Shown: positions 19,201-28,870, numbered from the stretch's first letter. The stretch: DNA of 64,000 nt from an uncultured Mycoplasmatota bacterium (GCA_913062645.1 CAJXVW010000001.1:1116001-1180000); one strand, 5' to 3'. Made by a program: numbers and translations. The notes: generated by a model not told the origin, from the letters alone.

Positions 19201-19226
19201 AAAAAAAGAGGATTTCTCCTCTTTTT
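19201..19226 (-). terminator. Terminator of fakA
   Basis: The minus-strand stem AAAAAGAGGA / TCCTCTTTTT with a 4-nt loop continues into T residues just after the fakA stop. Confidence 0.85.
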
Positions 19227-19231
19227 GGATG

Positions 19232-20896
19232 TTATTCTACGGCGATGATGTAGGCGTAGACCGCCTGGTTGCCTTCGATCAGTTCCACTTCGAGGTCGGG
19301 ATAGTGACTGTTGAGGTGGAGATTGACGGCTTCGAGTTCCTCTTCGTCGACTTCGTTGCCGTACATGATCGTGATGATTTCACTGTCGTCGTGAACGAGT
19401 TCCTTGATCAGGTTGTTGACGGCGTCCTGACGGCTGTCGACGGCGGTGACGATATCTCCGTTGGCGATGCCGATGAACTGGTCCTTCTTGATCTTGATGC
19501 CCTTGTACTCGGTGTCACGAATGGCGTAGGTGACTTCGCCGCTGTTGACGTTCTCGATCAGTTCCTGCATTTCCGCGAGGTTCTCCTCGAGTTCCTGGTT
19601 GGCGTCGAACATCGTCAAGGACGCATAGCCCTGGGCGATTGTCTTGGCGGGGACGACGTGAACACTCTTGTCTTCCATGAACTGGGCGGCGTGTTGCGCG
19701 CTCAGCATGACGTTGCCGTTGTTGGGAATGATGATGATGTGGTCGGCCTTGATGTTCTCGACGGCTTCGATGAAGTCCTCGGTCGAAGGGTTCATCGTCT
19801 GACCGCCGTCGATGATGCAGCTGACGCCCATTTCCTTGAAGGTTTCTTTCAGACCTTTGCCGTTGACGACGGTGATGATGCCGTATTTCGAGCTCGGTCC
19901 TTCGTAGTGGACGTGTTTGTGTCCGCAGTCCTGGCCGTCTTCGCCTTCGTGTTCGGTGTGGAGCAGCGTTTCACTGTGCTGGAGCGTCATGTTTTCGATC
20001 TTCAGCGTTGCGAAATTGCCGTACTGTTGTCCGAAGTTGAGGACGTCACCGGGCGTTTTGGTGTGGATGTGGACCTTGCAGATCTGGTCGTCGGCGACGA
20101 CGACGAGGCTGTCGCCGAAGCGGCTGATCCGCTTGGTGAATTTGTCTTTGTTGAATTTGGCACCGTCTTTGAGCTGAACGATGAACTCGGTGCAGTACCC
20201 GAAGTCTTCGGTCGACTCGTACGTGCCGATTTCCTGGGCGACCGATGGCACGGTCGAAAACTTGCTGTCTTCGAGGATCTGGCCTTCGAGGGCCCAGATC
20301 ATGCCGTCGACGATGACGTTGAATCCGGCGCCGCCGCTGTCGATGACGCCGGCTTCTTTCAAGACGGCGAGCAGATCGGGCGTGCGTTCGAGTGATTCGT
20401 AGGCTTCGTCGATGTAGACGTGCAAGATGTCCAGCAATCCGGATTCGTCGGTGGCGACTTCGAGCGCCTTCTCCGCGGCTTCACGGGCGACGGTGAGAAT
20501 CGTTCCTTCGACCGGATTGATGACGGCGCTGTAGGCTTGTTTGACGCCTTGCAGCATGCCTTCAAAAAATTCTTTGGTGTTGACCTGTTCTTTGCCCTGG
20601 AACACTTTCGCGAATCCGCTGAAGAGCTGCGACAGGATGACACCGCTATTTCCCCTTGCCCCCATGAGCAATCCCCGTGACAATACTTTTGCGACTTTGT
20701 CGATCGTTTCGTTTTCGAGCGCTGAGATCGCTTTGACACCGCTCATCATCGTCGACTGCATGTTGCTGCCGGTGTCCCCATCGGGAACCGGAAAGACGTT
20801 CAGTTCGTTGATGCGTTGATGATCGTTGCGGAGTGCGATGGTACCATTCGTGATCAACAGTTTGAGCAGATTGCCATCAATTACAGTTGGGTTCAT
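19232..20896 (-). CDS. fakA: Fatty acid kinase catalytic subunit FakA (DAK2-domain protein)
   Basis: A protein of 554 residues, typical for FakA/YloV. The N-terminal Dak-type kinase domain shows NVFPVPDGDTGSNM and GARGNSGVILSQ, the metal and nucleotide sites. The central region includes a histidine- and cysteine-bearing segment, and the C-terminal third is the DegV-like extension. FakA phosphorylates fatty acids held by FakB (DegV family), making acyl-phosphate that PlsX and PlsY use; plsX is two genes away. No fakB is visible here, though fakB genes are often unlinked. GGAGG precedes the ATG by about 9 nt. Confidence 0.93.
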   Translation of the reverse strand: MNPTVIDGNLLKLLITNGTIALRNDHQRINELNVFPVPDGDTGSNMQSTMMSGVKAISALENETIDKVAKVLSRGLLMGARGNSGVILSQLFSGFAKVFQGKEQVNTKEFFEGMLQGVKQAYSAVINPVEGTILTVAREAAEKALEVATDESGLLDILHVYIDEAYESLERTPDLLAVLKEAGVIDSGGAGFNVIVDGMIWALEGQILEDSKFSTVPSVAQEIGTYESTEDFGYCTEFIVQLKDGAKFNKDKFTKRISRFGDSLVVVADDQICKVHIHTKTPGDVLNFGQQYGNFATLKIENMTLQHSETLLHTEHEGEDGQDCGHKHVHYEGPSSKYGIITVVNGKGLKETFKEMGVSCIIDGGQTMNPSTEDFIEAVENIKADHIIIIPNNGNVMLSAQHAAQFMEDKSVHVVPAKTIAQGYASLTMFDANQELEENLAEMQELIENVNSGEVTYAIRDTEYKGIKIKKDQFIGIANGDIVTAVDSRQDAVNNLIKELVHDDSEIITIMYGNEVDEEELEAVNLHLNSHYPDLEVELIEGNQAVYAYIIAVE

Positions 20897-20957
20897 TTTG
20901 GTTTTCCTCCATTGGTGTTGCTGTAGTCAATTGTTTGTAGTTTTTATGACTTTGTTC

Positions 20958-20986
20958 ATTTTATCACATAATTCTGGGATTTGCAA
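20958..20986 (-). promoter_or_regulatory. Promoter of fakA
   Basis: TTGCAA, a 17-bp spacer and TAAAAT with a TG extension (TGATAAAAT), about 60 bp upstream of the start. Confidence 0.65.
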
Positions 20987-21062
20987 CACTTACAGCATTT
21001 CCTTTTGTTAAGCCAAGAACATATGAAAGAACACTCATATTTTGAACATCAAAGAATTCATC

Positions 21063-21644
21063 CTAAATCGGCGTTACGGATGCCACACCATAGAAGAATA
21101 CGGTGTTCATGAAACGGCCGTTTTCTTCGAGATCAAAGCCGTTGTCGAGCAGACTCTTGTGAAAATCCTTGGTCAGCGAACAGCCGTGACTGAACAGCCG
21201 CCAGACCGGATTGATGCCTCTGAAGAGCCGCCGCCATCCCTGCTTTTGCGGTAGAACGTGCTCGATGAAGACGAGTTTGCCCCCTGGTTTCAACACCCGC
21301 TTGATCTCCTGGAGTCCCTTGTCGACATCGGGGATGCTGCAAAAGACGAGCGTGTGCACGACGGTGTCAAAACTGTCGTCGTCAAACGGAAGATCAATCG
21401 CATCCGCTTCCAAAACGGTGATCAGTTGGGCGTGTTTGTTGGCCAGATGCTTGTTGACCACCTTGTCGGTTACGGTCACGTCAGTGACGCAGTCAGCGTT
21501 GTAGTGCGCGACGTTCGCGCCGGTTCCGGCGCCGATCTCGAGCACCTTGCCGCAGGCCTTCTTGATCAGTTCACGGCGGGCTTTTCGAATGCCGCGCTGT
21601 TCCAAGGGACGCATGAACAAATCGTACAGGGACACCATGTTCAT
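21063..21644 (-). CDS. Class I SAM-dependent methyltransferase
   Basis: A protein of about 193 residues with a Methyltransf_11 fold. Motif I is VLEIGAGTGANV, the acidic loop is ADAIDLPFDDDSFD, and the post-motif KRVLKPGGKLVFIEHV is present. The extra segment after it (FRGINPVWRLFSHGCSLTKDF) resembles small-molecule or lipid methyltransferases of the UbiE/METTL7 type, but the substrate cannot be told. Two in-frame ATGs (21644 and 21638) have equally weak ribosome sites; the first is used. It stands between fakA and rpmB. Confidence 0.85.
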   Translation of the reverse strand: MNMVSLYDLFMRPLEQRGIRKARRELIKKACGKVLEIGAGTGANVAHYNADCVTDVTVTDKVVNKHLANKHAQLITVLEADAIDLPFDDDSFDTVVHTLVFCSIPDVDKGLQEIKRVLKPGGKLVFIEHVLPQKQGWRRLFRGINPVWRLFSHGCSLTKDFHKSLLDNGFDLEENGRFMNTVFFYGVASVTPI

Positions 21645-21684
21645 CACTTCACTTTCTATACTTATTATATCAATAACCACCCTC

Positions 21685-21705
21685 TGGCGCACGACGAATG
21701 CGCCA
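21685..21705. repeat. 7-bp hairpin upstream of the methyltransferase gene
   Basis: TGGCGCA and TGCGCCA pair across a 7-nt loop in the divergent region between the methyltransferase and rpmB. No T-run follows on either strand at the right distance, so a terminator role is doubtful. Confidence 0.35.
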
Positions 21706-21731
21706 TTTGTAAAAAAACTTAAGTTTAGGGC

Positions 21732-21759
21732 TTGATTTTTCGCTTGTTTGTGGTATTAT
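21732..21759 (+). promoter_or_regulatory. Promoter of rpmB
   Basis: TTGATT, a 16-bp spacer and TATTAT with a TG extension (TGGTATTAT), 37 bp before rpmB. Confidence 0.65.
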
Positions 21760-21796
21760 TATTTATGCTGTTAAATCCGACGAAGGAGGTTCTACT

Positions 21797-21988
21797 ATGG
21801 CCAGAGAATGTTACGTAACCGGTAAAAAAGGTATGAGCGGCAACAGTCGTTCGTTCTCGCTCGCAACGACCAAGAAACGTTGGAAAGCGAACCTGCAGAA
21901 AGTCCGCATCGTCGACGAAGACGGCACGATCAAGAAAGTTTACGTGTCCACTCGCGCACTCAAGAGCGGACTGGTAAAACGCGCTTAA
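21797..21988 (+). CDS. rpmB: 50S ribosomal protein L28
   Basis: A 63-residue basic protein beginning [19 protein letters not shown], the L28 signature. It ends [11 protein letters not shown] as usual. A strong AAGGAGG site precedes the ATG. It forms a single-gene transcript with its own promoter and terminator. In Bacillus rpmB also lies between thiN and the fakA homologue; here it points the opposite way to both. Confidence 0.97.
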   Translation: MARECYVTGKKGMSGNSRSFSLATTKKRWKANLQKVRIVDEDGTIKKVYVSTRALKSGLVKRA

Positions 21989-21997
21989 ACTGCTTGC

Positions 21998-22023
21998 AAA
22001 AAGCCGTTTATCGGCTTTTTTTA
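21998..22023 (+). terminator. Terminator of rpmB
   Basis: AAAAAGCCG / CGGCTTTTTTT with a 5-nt loop, just after the rpmB stop. Confidence 0.9.
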
Positions 22024-22068
22024 TGCCTCACCAGCAACACCTTCATAATCTCCCTCCCTTTCTTTTTT

Positions 22069-22096
22069 GAAAAAGAGCTCTCGCGAGCTCTTTTTT
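22069..22096 (-). terminator. Terminator of the rsgA-rpe-thiN operon
   Basis: A perfect AAAAGAGCTC / GAGCTCTTTT stem with a TCGC loop and T-rich tails on both sides, so it can stop transcription from either direction. Confidence 0.88.
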
Positions 22097-22103
22097 CGTA
22101 CGT

Positions 22104-22709
22104 TTATTCGTTTTGATGTATGACGAGGAGGAGTCCCGCGTCGAAGGAGATGTGGCCTTCGCCCTGGTTGGAGACACCGAGCGGATCGCCGACCTTGAGA
22201 TCAACGTGATCCAGATCGTACTTGAATCCTTTCAAAGTGAGTCCTGTTATGTCTTCAATGGCGAAGAGCGAAATGTATTTGTAGTGATTCTCGATGTCAT
22301 AGGTATTCGGAGACAGCATGTACATGATCACGTCGTCGGTGACGAGCGTGACATTGCCACGGCGTAGAAGCGATAGATTCGCAAGCGAGTGGTCAAATCG
22401 TCCACCGAGTCCGCCGTAGACGATAATCTTCTCCGCGTTCATGTCTTGGGCGTGCTGCACGGCGAGATCGGTGTCGGTTTCATCTTTCTCGCTTGGAACG
22501 CGTTTCACGTCATTGGCGTATTTGGTGATCAGTTCGAGTTCGGCGCGACTCACGCTGTCGAAGTCGCCGAGGGCAAGATCGAACGTGTGACCGTGTTTCG
22601 CGAGAAACAGTGCGCCCTGATCGGCGCCGATCACATAATCTCCCTGTTGTGGCTTATAATGGCGGTTGATGTCGTAGTTGTCGGGTCCCGTGAAAATCAG
22701 ACATCTCAT
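22104..22709 (-). CDS. thiN: Thiamine pyrophosphokinase
   Basis: A protein of 201 residues. Thiamine pyrophosphokinase transfers pyrophosphate from ATP to thiamine, making the coenzyme TPP. Family motifs present are ADQGA, LALGDFDS, EKDETDTDLA and GGLGGRFDHSLAN, followed by the C-terminal beta-rich thiamine-binding half. Its ATG overlaps the rpe stop as ATGA, so the genes are translationally coupled. The rsgA-rpe-thiN order is the same as in Bacillus. Confidence 0.95.
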   Translation of the reverse strand: MRCLIFTGPDNYDINRHYKPQQGDYVIGADQGALFLAKHGHTFDLALGDFDSVSRAELELITKYANDVKRVPSEKDETDTDLAVQHAQDMNAEKIIVYGGLGGRFDHSLANLSLLRRGNVTLVTDDVIMYMLSPNTYDIENHYKYISLFAIEDITGLTLKGFKYDLDHVDLKVGDPLGVSNQGEGHISFDAGLLLVIHQNE

Positions 22710-23338
22710 CGGAGATCGTTCATCCGGGCGGCGGGATTCTTGTCCTTGAAGATGTACGAGCCAGCGACGAGCACGTCGACCCCGGCCTCCTTGCAGAGGG
22801 CGGCCGTTTCTTTGTTGATGCCGCCGTCGACTTCAATCAAGTAGTTGTTATCGATGACCTTGCGGAGGGTCACGAGCTCCTTGATTTTCTCCACGGCTTC
22901 CGGCATGAAGTCTTGTCCGCCAAAGCCTGGTTCGACGCTCATCACAAGCACCTGGTCAACGTACTCCAAGACTTTCAGAAGCACCTTGACATCAGTCTTC
23001 GGTTTGATCGAAACACCGACTTTAACACCGAGTTTCTTAATCTCCTCGGCCGTCTTGATCGCATCCGATACGGCTTCGAAATGGAAGGTGATGCGATCGC
23101 TGCCGGCGTCGACATACGCTTTCGTGTACTTGAGCGGATCGGTGATCATCAGATGCGTGTCGAGGACCTGCTCGGTGATGCCGCGCAGTCCTTTGACAAC
23201 GACCGGACCGATCGTGATGTTGGGCACGAAGTGGCCGTCCATCACGTCGACGTGCAACCATTCGGCGTCCTTGACGGGTTCGATGCTCTTCTCGAGATTG
23301 CCGAAATCGGCGGATAGGATCGATGGTGCGATTATCAT
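22706..23338 (-). CDS. rpe: Ribulose-phosphate 3-epimerase
   Basis: A protein of 210 residues with a TIM-barrel fold, interconverting ribulose-5-phosphate and xylulose-5-phosphate in the pentose phosphate pathway. Signatures are APSILSADFGNL, the metal-binding HVDVMDGHFVPNIT, and MSVEPGFGGQ; EVDGGIN carries the second catalytic Asp. The start is the ATG for MIIAPSILSADF, preceded by AGAGGTGAT. It lies 10 nt after rsgA and overlaps thiN by 4 nt. Confidence 0.97.
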   Translation of the reverse strand: MIIAPSILSADFGNLEKSIEPVKDAEWLHVDVMDGHFVPNITIGPVVVKGLRGITEQVLDTHLMITDPLKYTKAYVDAGSDRITFHFEAVSDAIKTAEEIKKLGVKVGVSIKPKTDVKVLLKVLEYVDQVLVMSVEPGFGGQDFMPEAVEKIKELVTLRKVIDNNYLIEVDGGINKETAALCKEAGVDVLVAGSYIFKDKNPAARMNDLR

Positions 23339-23348
23339 GTCATCACCT

Positions 23349-24215
23349 CTAGTATTTTGGTTTCTGAGTCTTGATCTCGTCATGAATCATGACGTAATTG
23401 TCATAGCGGCTTTGCAGGATGTTGCCGTTGGCCAGTTCTTCTTTGACTTTGCACTTGGGTTCGTTGATGTGGGTGCAGGCACGGAACTTGCACTGATGCG
23501 ACAGCTCGAAGAAATCGACGAAGTTGATCGGTACGTTGTCGATGTCGATGTCGTAGAAGTCGAGCCGGCTGAAGCCGGGCGTGTCGGCGACGAGGCCGCC
23601 GAGCAGCTGGTGCAGTTCGACGTGACGCGTCGTGTGCCGACCGCGGCCGAGCGCTTTGGAGATCTCACCGGTTTCGAGATCGAAATCGGGATGCAGGGCG
23701 TTCAAAAGACTGCTTTTGCCGGCGCCGGTCTGGCCGGCGAAGACGCTGACCTTATCTTCGAACAAATGATTCAGTTCCTCCACGTGCTCGCCGGTCTTGG
23801 GACTGAGGTAGAGGACCTGGTAGAACTGTTCGTAGTATTTGAGTTGCTCTTTCAACTCGTTCAGTTCGTCGTCTGACATCAGATCGATCTTCGTGACGAC
23901 GATGATCGGTTTGATGTCCTCGTTCTCGATCAGCATCAAGAATCGATCGAGCAGCATGAAACTGAAATCCGGCTGTTTGGCACTGTTGATCAGGAGTGCC
24001 TGATCGACGTTGGCGATCGGCGGGCGATGCAGGTTGTTGCGCCGTTCTTCCACCGTCTGAATCAGATCGTCGTCGAACGTGACGAGATCGCCGACCTTGG
24101 GACTCTCGTTGATATGGCGAAACTTCCCGCGCGCTTTCCGCTCGTGGGTGTGTCCCGCCTTGTCCAATACGGTGTAGAGTCCACCGATCAGTTTGATGAT
24201 CCGTCCGTCCTTCAA
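23349..24215 (-). CDS. rsgA: Ribosome small-subunit GTPase RsgA
   Basis: A protein of 288 residues, a circularly permuted GTPase that checks late maturation of the 30S subunit. It has an N-terminal OB domain, then TKID (G4) ahead of the P-loop GQTGAGKSS (G1) and DTPGF (G3), which is the permuted order. A C-terminal zinc region CKFRACTHINEPKC is also present. I chose a TTG start (KDGRIIKLIGG follows) because AGGAG lies about 8 nt before it; an upstream in-frame ATG has no ribosome site and overlaps the promoter region. Confidence 0.94.
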   Translation of the reverse strand: MKDGRIIKLIGGLYTVLDKAGHTHERKARGKFRHINESPKVGDLVTFDDDLIQTVEERRNNLHRPPIANVDQALLINSAKQPDFSFMLLDRFLMLIENEDIKPIIVVTKIDLMSDDELNELKEQLKYYEQFYQVLYLSPKTGEHVEELNHLFEDKVSVFAGQTGAGKSSLLNALHPDFDLETGEISKALGRGRHTTRHVELHQLLGGLVADTPGFSRLDFYDIDIDNVPINFVDFFELSHQCKFRACTHINEPKCKVKEELANGNILQSRYDNYVMIHDEIKTQKPKY

Positions 24216-24242
24216 ACAAACAGCTCCTTTCCAGTCAACCAT

Positions 24243-24251
24243 ATTATATCA
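24243..24251 (-). promoter_or_regulatory. Extended -10 promoter of rsgA-rpe-thiN
   Basis: TGATATAAT on the minus strand with a weak -35, about 28 bp before the rsgA start. Confidence 0.55.
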
Positions 24252-24309
24252 CAAAACGGTGCATCGGCTAGGGATTTTGTCGTCTGTTGGCTTGTTTTCG
24301 TGAAAGTCG

Positions 24310-24318
24310 TGATATAAT
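24310..24318 (+). promoter_or_regulatory. Extended -10 promoter of the BusR-like gene
   Basis: TGATATAAT on the plus strand, 17 bp before the ATG, so the leader is very short. It is divergent from the rsgA promoter about 60 bp away. Confidence 0.55.
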
Positions 24319-24334
24319 AATACATGGTGATATC

Positions 24335-24958
24335 ATGAAACAACCCGAAACCCAACCGCGCTATCTCGAGATCGCGATCGATCTCGCGCAACAGATCAAA
24401 CAGCGCAAGATCAAGACCGGACAGAAACTGAAAGGACGCAGCCTCGCCGCGTCCCATTACAACGTGTCGCCCGAAACGATTCGCAAGTCGCTCCACCTCT
24501 TAGCCGAATTTCAGATCATCACGATCAAGGACAAGAGCGGCGCGTTCGTCGAATCGCGCGACGCCGCGATCGATTTCCTCGCGTTCTATCGCAAGCGGCG
24601 CAAGGTCGACCAGACATTCCAGACCATCTCCGAACTGATCCAGACCCGCAAGCGCGTCGACCGCGAACTCGAACATCAGCTCAAGACGATCAAGAACCAT
24701 GTCCACACGGCCCAGACGACAATTCCGATCGAACATTTCGCCGTGACGCTCCATGCCGACCACGACCTGGTGGGGACACCCGCTGGCGACACCGACTGGC
24801 CATCGACAAGTGGCGCGACATTGTTCGGCGTCGAGTCCGTCAGCCGTGGCATATTGTCGTCGGTCCCGCGTGACTACGTATTCCAAGCCGGTGACGTGCT
24901 GCATTTTAGCGGAACGTATGAAATATCACAAAAAACCATTGATTTCATAAAAAAATAG
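24335..24958 (+). CDS. busR: BusR-like regulator: GntR winged helix plus TrkA_C (RCK_C) domain
   Basis: A protein of 207 residues. The N-terminal part (about 8-75) is a GntR-type winged helix (YLEIAIDLAQQIKQRKIKTG...VSPETIRKSLHLL). A helical linker (about 85-125) follows, then a TrkA_C/RCK_C domain (about 127-205) ending in YVFQAGDVLHFSGT, a pattern typical of these domains. This architecture is that of BusR, the cyclic di-AMP-responsive repressor of betaine uptake in Lactococcus and Streptococcus. The next genes encode a glycine betaine transporter, which supports the assignment. GGTGA precedes the ATG. Ligand binding is inferred, not seen. Confidence 0.85.
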   Translation: MKQPETQPRYLEIAIDLAQQIKQRKIKTGQKLKGRSLAASHYNVSPETIRKSLHLLAEFQIITIKDKSGAFVESRDAAIDFLAFYRKRRKVDQTFQTISELIQTRKRVDRELEHQLKTIKNHVHTAQTTIPIEHFAVTLHADHDLVGTPAGDTDWPSTSGATLFGVESVSRGILSSVPRDYVFQAGDVLHFSGTYEISQKTIDFIKK

Positions 24959-24982
24959 TGATAGTGTTTTCATCGACAAGAT

Positions 24983-25005
24983 AGGCGCATAAAGCGCCTT
25001 TTTAT
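24983..25005 (+). terminator. Terminator of the BusR-like gene
   Basis: AGGCGC / GCGCCT with a 5-nt loop followed by TTTTTATTT. Confidence 0.82.
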
Positions 25006-25028
25006 TTGCTTTAAGGACAGTCTGTGGT

Positions 25029-25057
25029 TTGTAAATCTGACAACTTTGTGCTATATT
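25029..25057 (+). promoter_or_regulatory. Promoter of the betaine transporter operon
   Basis: TTGTAA, a 17-bp spacer and TATATT with a TG extension (TGCTATATT). A small dyad ACAG-T-CTGT lies just upstream near 25016-25024 and could be part of a regulator site, though this is weak. Confidence 0.7.
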
Positions 25058-25090
25058 ATAGGTTGTATAAATCAAAGGAGTGAAACACAC

Positions 25091-26038
25091 ATGAAGAAAG
25101 TAATGACACTATTCGCAGGATTCCTGTTCGCATTCGCCCTCGCCGGCTGTGCCCAGGAAGAGGTCATCGTCATCGGCGAAGGCAACTGGGATTCCAACGC
25201 CTTCCACGATGAAGTGGCCAAGATCATCATAGAAGAAGGATACGGCGTCACCGTCGACATCGTTCCCGCCGACACATCGATCATGGTGTCCGGACTGAAG
25301 AGCCAGGACGTCAATCTGACGATGGAACTGTGGAGCGACAACATCGTGACCTACGACGACGACATCGCCAATGGCGACTACCTCGAAGTCGCGACCAACT
25401 TCGACGACAACCAGCAGGGTCTGTACATCCCGGCCTATCTCCAGGAACAGTATCCCGACCTGACGCACGTCGAAGACCTGAAGGACTACGCAGACTTGTT
25501 CCCCAACCCCGAAGGCGGGGATCTGGGCATCATCTACGGCGGACCCGAAGGATGGAGCGCAACGGTCTTCCTTTATGACAAGATGGAAGCATACAGCCTC
25601 GACGACTTCTTCACCTTCAAGACAATTGATTCGAGCGCAGCGCTCAACGCCACGTTGGCGAGCGCCTACGCCAACGAAGAGCCGTGGGTCGGCTACAACT
25701 GGGAACCGACCTGGGCGATTGGCCTGTACGACATGGTCCTGCTTGATGACAGCCCCTACAGCGCCGACGATTTCGCACAGGGCATCGGTGCCTTCCCGTC
25801 GGTTGACGTGAACGTCGCCGTCGATCCCGACTTCCCCGACAACTACCCCGAAGTCTACGCCTTCTTGCAAAACTACGAAACCTCGTCCGGCATCACCTCG
25901 TCCGCCCTCGCCTACATGCAGGAAAACGAAGTCGAAGCCTATGACGCGGCCGTCTGGTTCCTCTTAGAGAACACCGATCTCTGGGGCGACTGGGTCACCA
26001 CCGAAGCGTACGACAACATCATGGAAGCCATTCAATAA
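25091..26038 (+). CDS. Glycine betaine/proline-type substrate-binding lipoprotein (OpuAC/ProX family)
   Basis: A protein of 315 residues with a lipoprotein signal peptide (MKKVMTLFAGFLFAFALAGC) ending in the lipobox LAGC. The mature part has the OpuAC fold: GEGNWDSNAFHDEVAKIII at the start, TMELWSD in the first lobe, and PWVGYNWEPTWA, where aromatic residues usually cage the quaternary amine. It should capture compatible solutes outside the membrane and deliver them to the permease. AAAGGAGTG lies about 9 nt before the ATG. It is the first gene of a three-gene operon and is followed by a hairpin that may reduce readthrough. Confidence 0.92.
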   Translation: MKKVMTLFAGFLFAFALAGCAQEEVIVIGEGNWDSNAFHDEVAKIIIEEGYGVTVDIVPADTSIMVSGLKSQDVNLTMELWSDNIVTYDDDIANGDYLEVATNFDDNQQGLYIPAYLQEQYPDLTHVEDLKDYADLFPNPEGGDLGIIYGGPEGWSATVFLYDKMEAYSLDDFFTFKTIDSSAALNATLASAYANEEPWVGYNWEPTWAIGLYDMVLLDDSPYSADDFAQGIGAFPSVDVNVAVDPDFPDNYPEVYAFLQNYETSSGITSSALAYMQENEVEAYDAAVWFLLENTDLWGDWVTTEAYDNIMEAIQ

Positions 26039-26060
26039 ACAGTGCGCCGCACTGTTTATT
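26038..26060 (+). terminator. Intra-operon hairpin, possible attenuator
   Basis: AACAGTGC / GCACTGTT with a 3-nt loop followed by TATTTT, starting at the last base of the binding-protein stop codon. A leaky terminator here would give more binding protein than permease. Confidence 0.6.
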
Positions 26061-26081
26061 TTCCTTGTGAGGTGAATTACA

Positions 26082-26934
26082 TTGTTAGAATATCCTGATT
26101 TTCTGAAATTCTCGATCGCCCCGATTTTCGATGTCATCGTCGACTGGATTCTGACGAATCTGTCGGCGCTGTTCGATTTCATCACGCTGGTGATCGCCAA
26201 TCTGTTCAACGGCGTCGAAGCGGCGCTGTCGTTCGTACCGTGGTGGCTGTTTGTCATGATCGTCTTCCTGCTTGGCAAGAAGTACTACGATTACAAGATG
26301 GCGAGTCTGCTCGGCGTGATGATGTTCGCGATCGGCATGTTTGATCTCTGGGACAGCATGATCTACACGATCGCGATCGTCCTCATCAGTGTCATCGTGT
26401 CACTCGTCGTCGGACTTCCCGTCGGCATCCTGATGGCGAAGAACGAACGCATTGAACAGATCTTGAAACCAGTCCTCGACGCGATGCAGACGATGCCGTC
26501 GTTCGTGTATCTGATTCCGGCCGTCATGCTGTTCGGACTGGGCCGCGTGCCGGCCGTGTTCGCGACCACGATCTACGCGATCCCACCACTGATAAGATTA
26601 ACCTATCTCGGCATCACCGGCGTCGACAAGGAAGTCATCGAGGCCGGCAAGGCCTATGGCTCGACCCCGGCGCAGATGCTGTTCAAGATTGAACTGCCCC
26701 AAGCCCTCGCCACGATCATGACCGGCGTCAACCAGACGACGATGATGGCGATGGCGATGGTCGTCATCTCCTCGATGATCGGTGCCGAAGGCATCGGCGA
26801 AGAGGTCCTGATCGCAATCCGCCGACTCGAAGTCGGACGCGGCTTCCAGGCCGGGTTCGCGATCGTGTTTTTGGCCATCATCCTGGACCGTCTGCTGCAA
26901 GGGGCGGCCAACTCGCTGGAAGGAGGAACCGTCC

Positions 26935-26945
<11 letters not shown>
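26082..26945 (+). CDS. Glycine betaine ABC transporter permease (OpuAB/ProW family)
   Basis: A membrane protein of 287 residues. An N-terminal segment and about six to seven hydrophobic helices precede the inner-membrane-component domain with the EAA-type loop EAGKAYGSTPAQMLFKIELP, which contacts the ATPase. The block MVVISSMIGAEGIGEEVL is typical of ProW/OpuAB. The start is TTG, supported by GAGGTGA 6 nt upstream; no suitable ATG exists. The last 11 bp overlap the ATPase gene. Together with its neighbours it imports osmoprotectants such as glycine betaine. Confidence 0.93.
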
Positions 26946-28116
<1,171 letters not shown>

Positions 28117-28123
28117 CCACAAA

Positions 28124-28151
28124 AAAAAGGCTCACGATTGTGAGCCTTTTT
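28124..28151. terminator. Bidirectional terminator after the betaine operon
   Basis: A perfect 12-bp stem AAAAAGGCTCAC / GTGAGCCTTTTT with a GATT loop between the converging transporter and TetR genes. Confidence 0.92.
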
Positions 28152-28157
28152 GATTGC

Positions 28158-28724
28158 TTAGCGATGCGCGAGACCATTCCACAACATCTCGAACGCGGAG
28201 CGGATGAACGGTTCGACGTCGTCGATGTCGTTTTGCAACAAGAACCTGGTCGCCGCGTGCAGAGCGTTGTCGATGTAGCGTAGCACGTAGTCAGGGTAGT
28301 TGTCGCATACGGTGTCGGGCGTTACCTTTTTGAGAATCTCTTCCTGAAACACCTTGTAGGCTTCGAGTGATTTCTCAGTGCGGTAGGTACTGCGAAACGG
28401 CGAATGACAGAACAGTTCAAGATACTTGAATTCTTCGGGATTCTCAACGCCCCACATGATGATCGCACGCCACATTGAGAAGAGTGAGTCGATTTCGGTG
28501 TCCTGCGGTTCCAAATGCTCTAGGAAACTCATCTTCGAATGGAGCTTGATGTGGATGTAGATCGCCTCGATCAGTTCTTCTTTCGTGGCGAAATAGTTGA
28601 ACAGCGTACCGACACTCACGCGCGCCCTCTTGGCGATCTTCGACGTCGGCGTTCCATGGTAGCCAAACTCATTGAACAGTTTCATCGCAGCGTCGATGAT
28701 GCGCAGTCGTTTTTCAGCAATCAT
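28158..28724 (-). CDS. TetR-family transcriptional regulator
   Basis: A protein of about 188 residues. The N-terminal 50 residues hold the TetR helix-turn-helix: RLRIIDAAMKLFNEFGYHG...SKIAKRARVSVGTLFNYFATKEEL. The rest is a helical ligand-binding domain of unknown specificity. The ATG giving MIAEKRLRII is chosen because AAGGAA lies 8 nt upstream. The gene is divergent from a cation/proton antiporter, and the region between them contains two identical 14-bp dyads that could be its operators. Confidence 0.88.
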   Translation of the reverse strand: MIAEKRLRIIDAAMKLFNEFGYHGTPTSKIAKRARVSVGTLFNYFATKEELIEAIYIHIKLHSKMSFLEHLEPQDTEIDSLFSMWRAIIMWGVENPEEFKYLELFCHSPFRSTYRTEKSLEAYKVFQEEILKKVTPDTVCDNYPDYVLRYIDNALHAATRFLLQNDIDDVEPFIRSAFEMLWNGLAHR

Positions 28725-28759
28725 TGATACATTCCTTCTTTCTGGCAAGACCGATTGTT

Positions 28760-28788
28760 ATTGTACTCCTGTCAAAGGATTTTGTCAA
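28760..28788 (-). promoter_or_regulatory. Promoter of the TetR gene
   Basis: Minus-strand TTGACA, a 17-bp spacer and TACAAT, about 36 bp before the TetR start. Confidence 0.82.
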
Positions 28789-28843
28789 CTTTTTCCATCG
28801 AAAAAAACGACGCTGAAAACCATGTCAACACTTACATTGACCA

Positions 28844-28870
28844 TATTAATATTTCATCGAAATATTAATA
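28844..28870. repeat. 27-bp perfect inverted repeat in the TetR-antiporter region
   Basis: TATTAATATTTC and GAAATATTAATA are exact complements with a 3-nt centre (ATC). Such a long AT-rich dyad without a T-tail suggests a protein-binding site rather than a terminator. Confidence 0.7.

Noticed and set aside
21685-21705. Hairpin sharing GAATGCGCCA with the rlmN terminator, possible dispersed repeat
   Set aside because: The shared stretch is only about 10 bp and the loops and flanks differ, so chance is the simpler explanation.
22706-22709. Possible use of TGA as tryptophan, as in mycoplasmas
   Set aside because: TGA ends rpe and other genes at the expected place and tryptophan is encoded by TGG, so the standard code applies.
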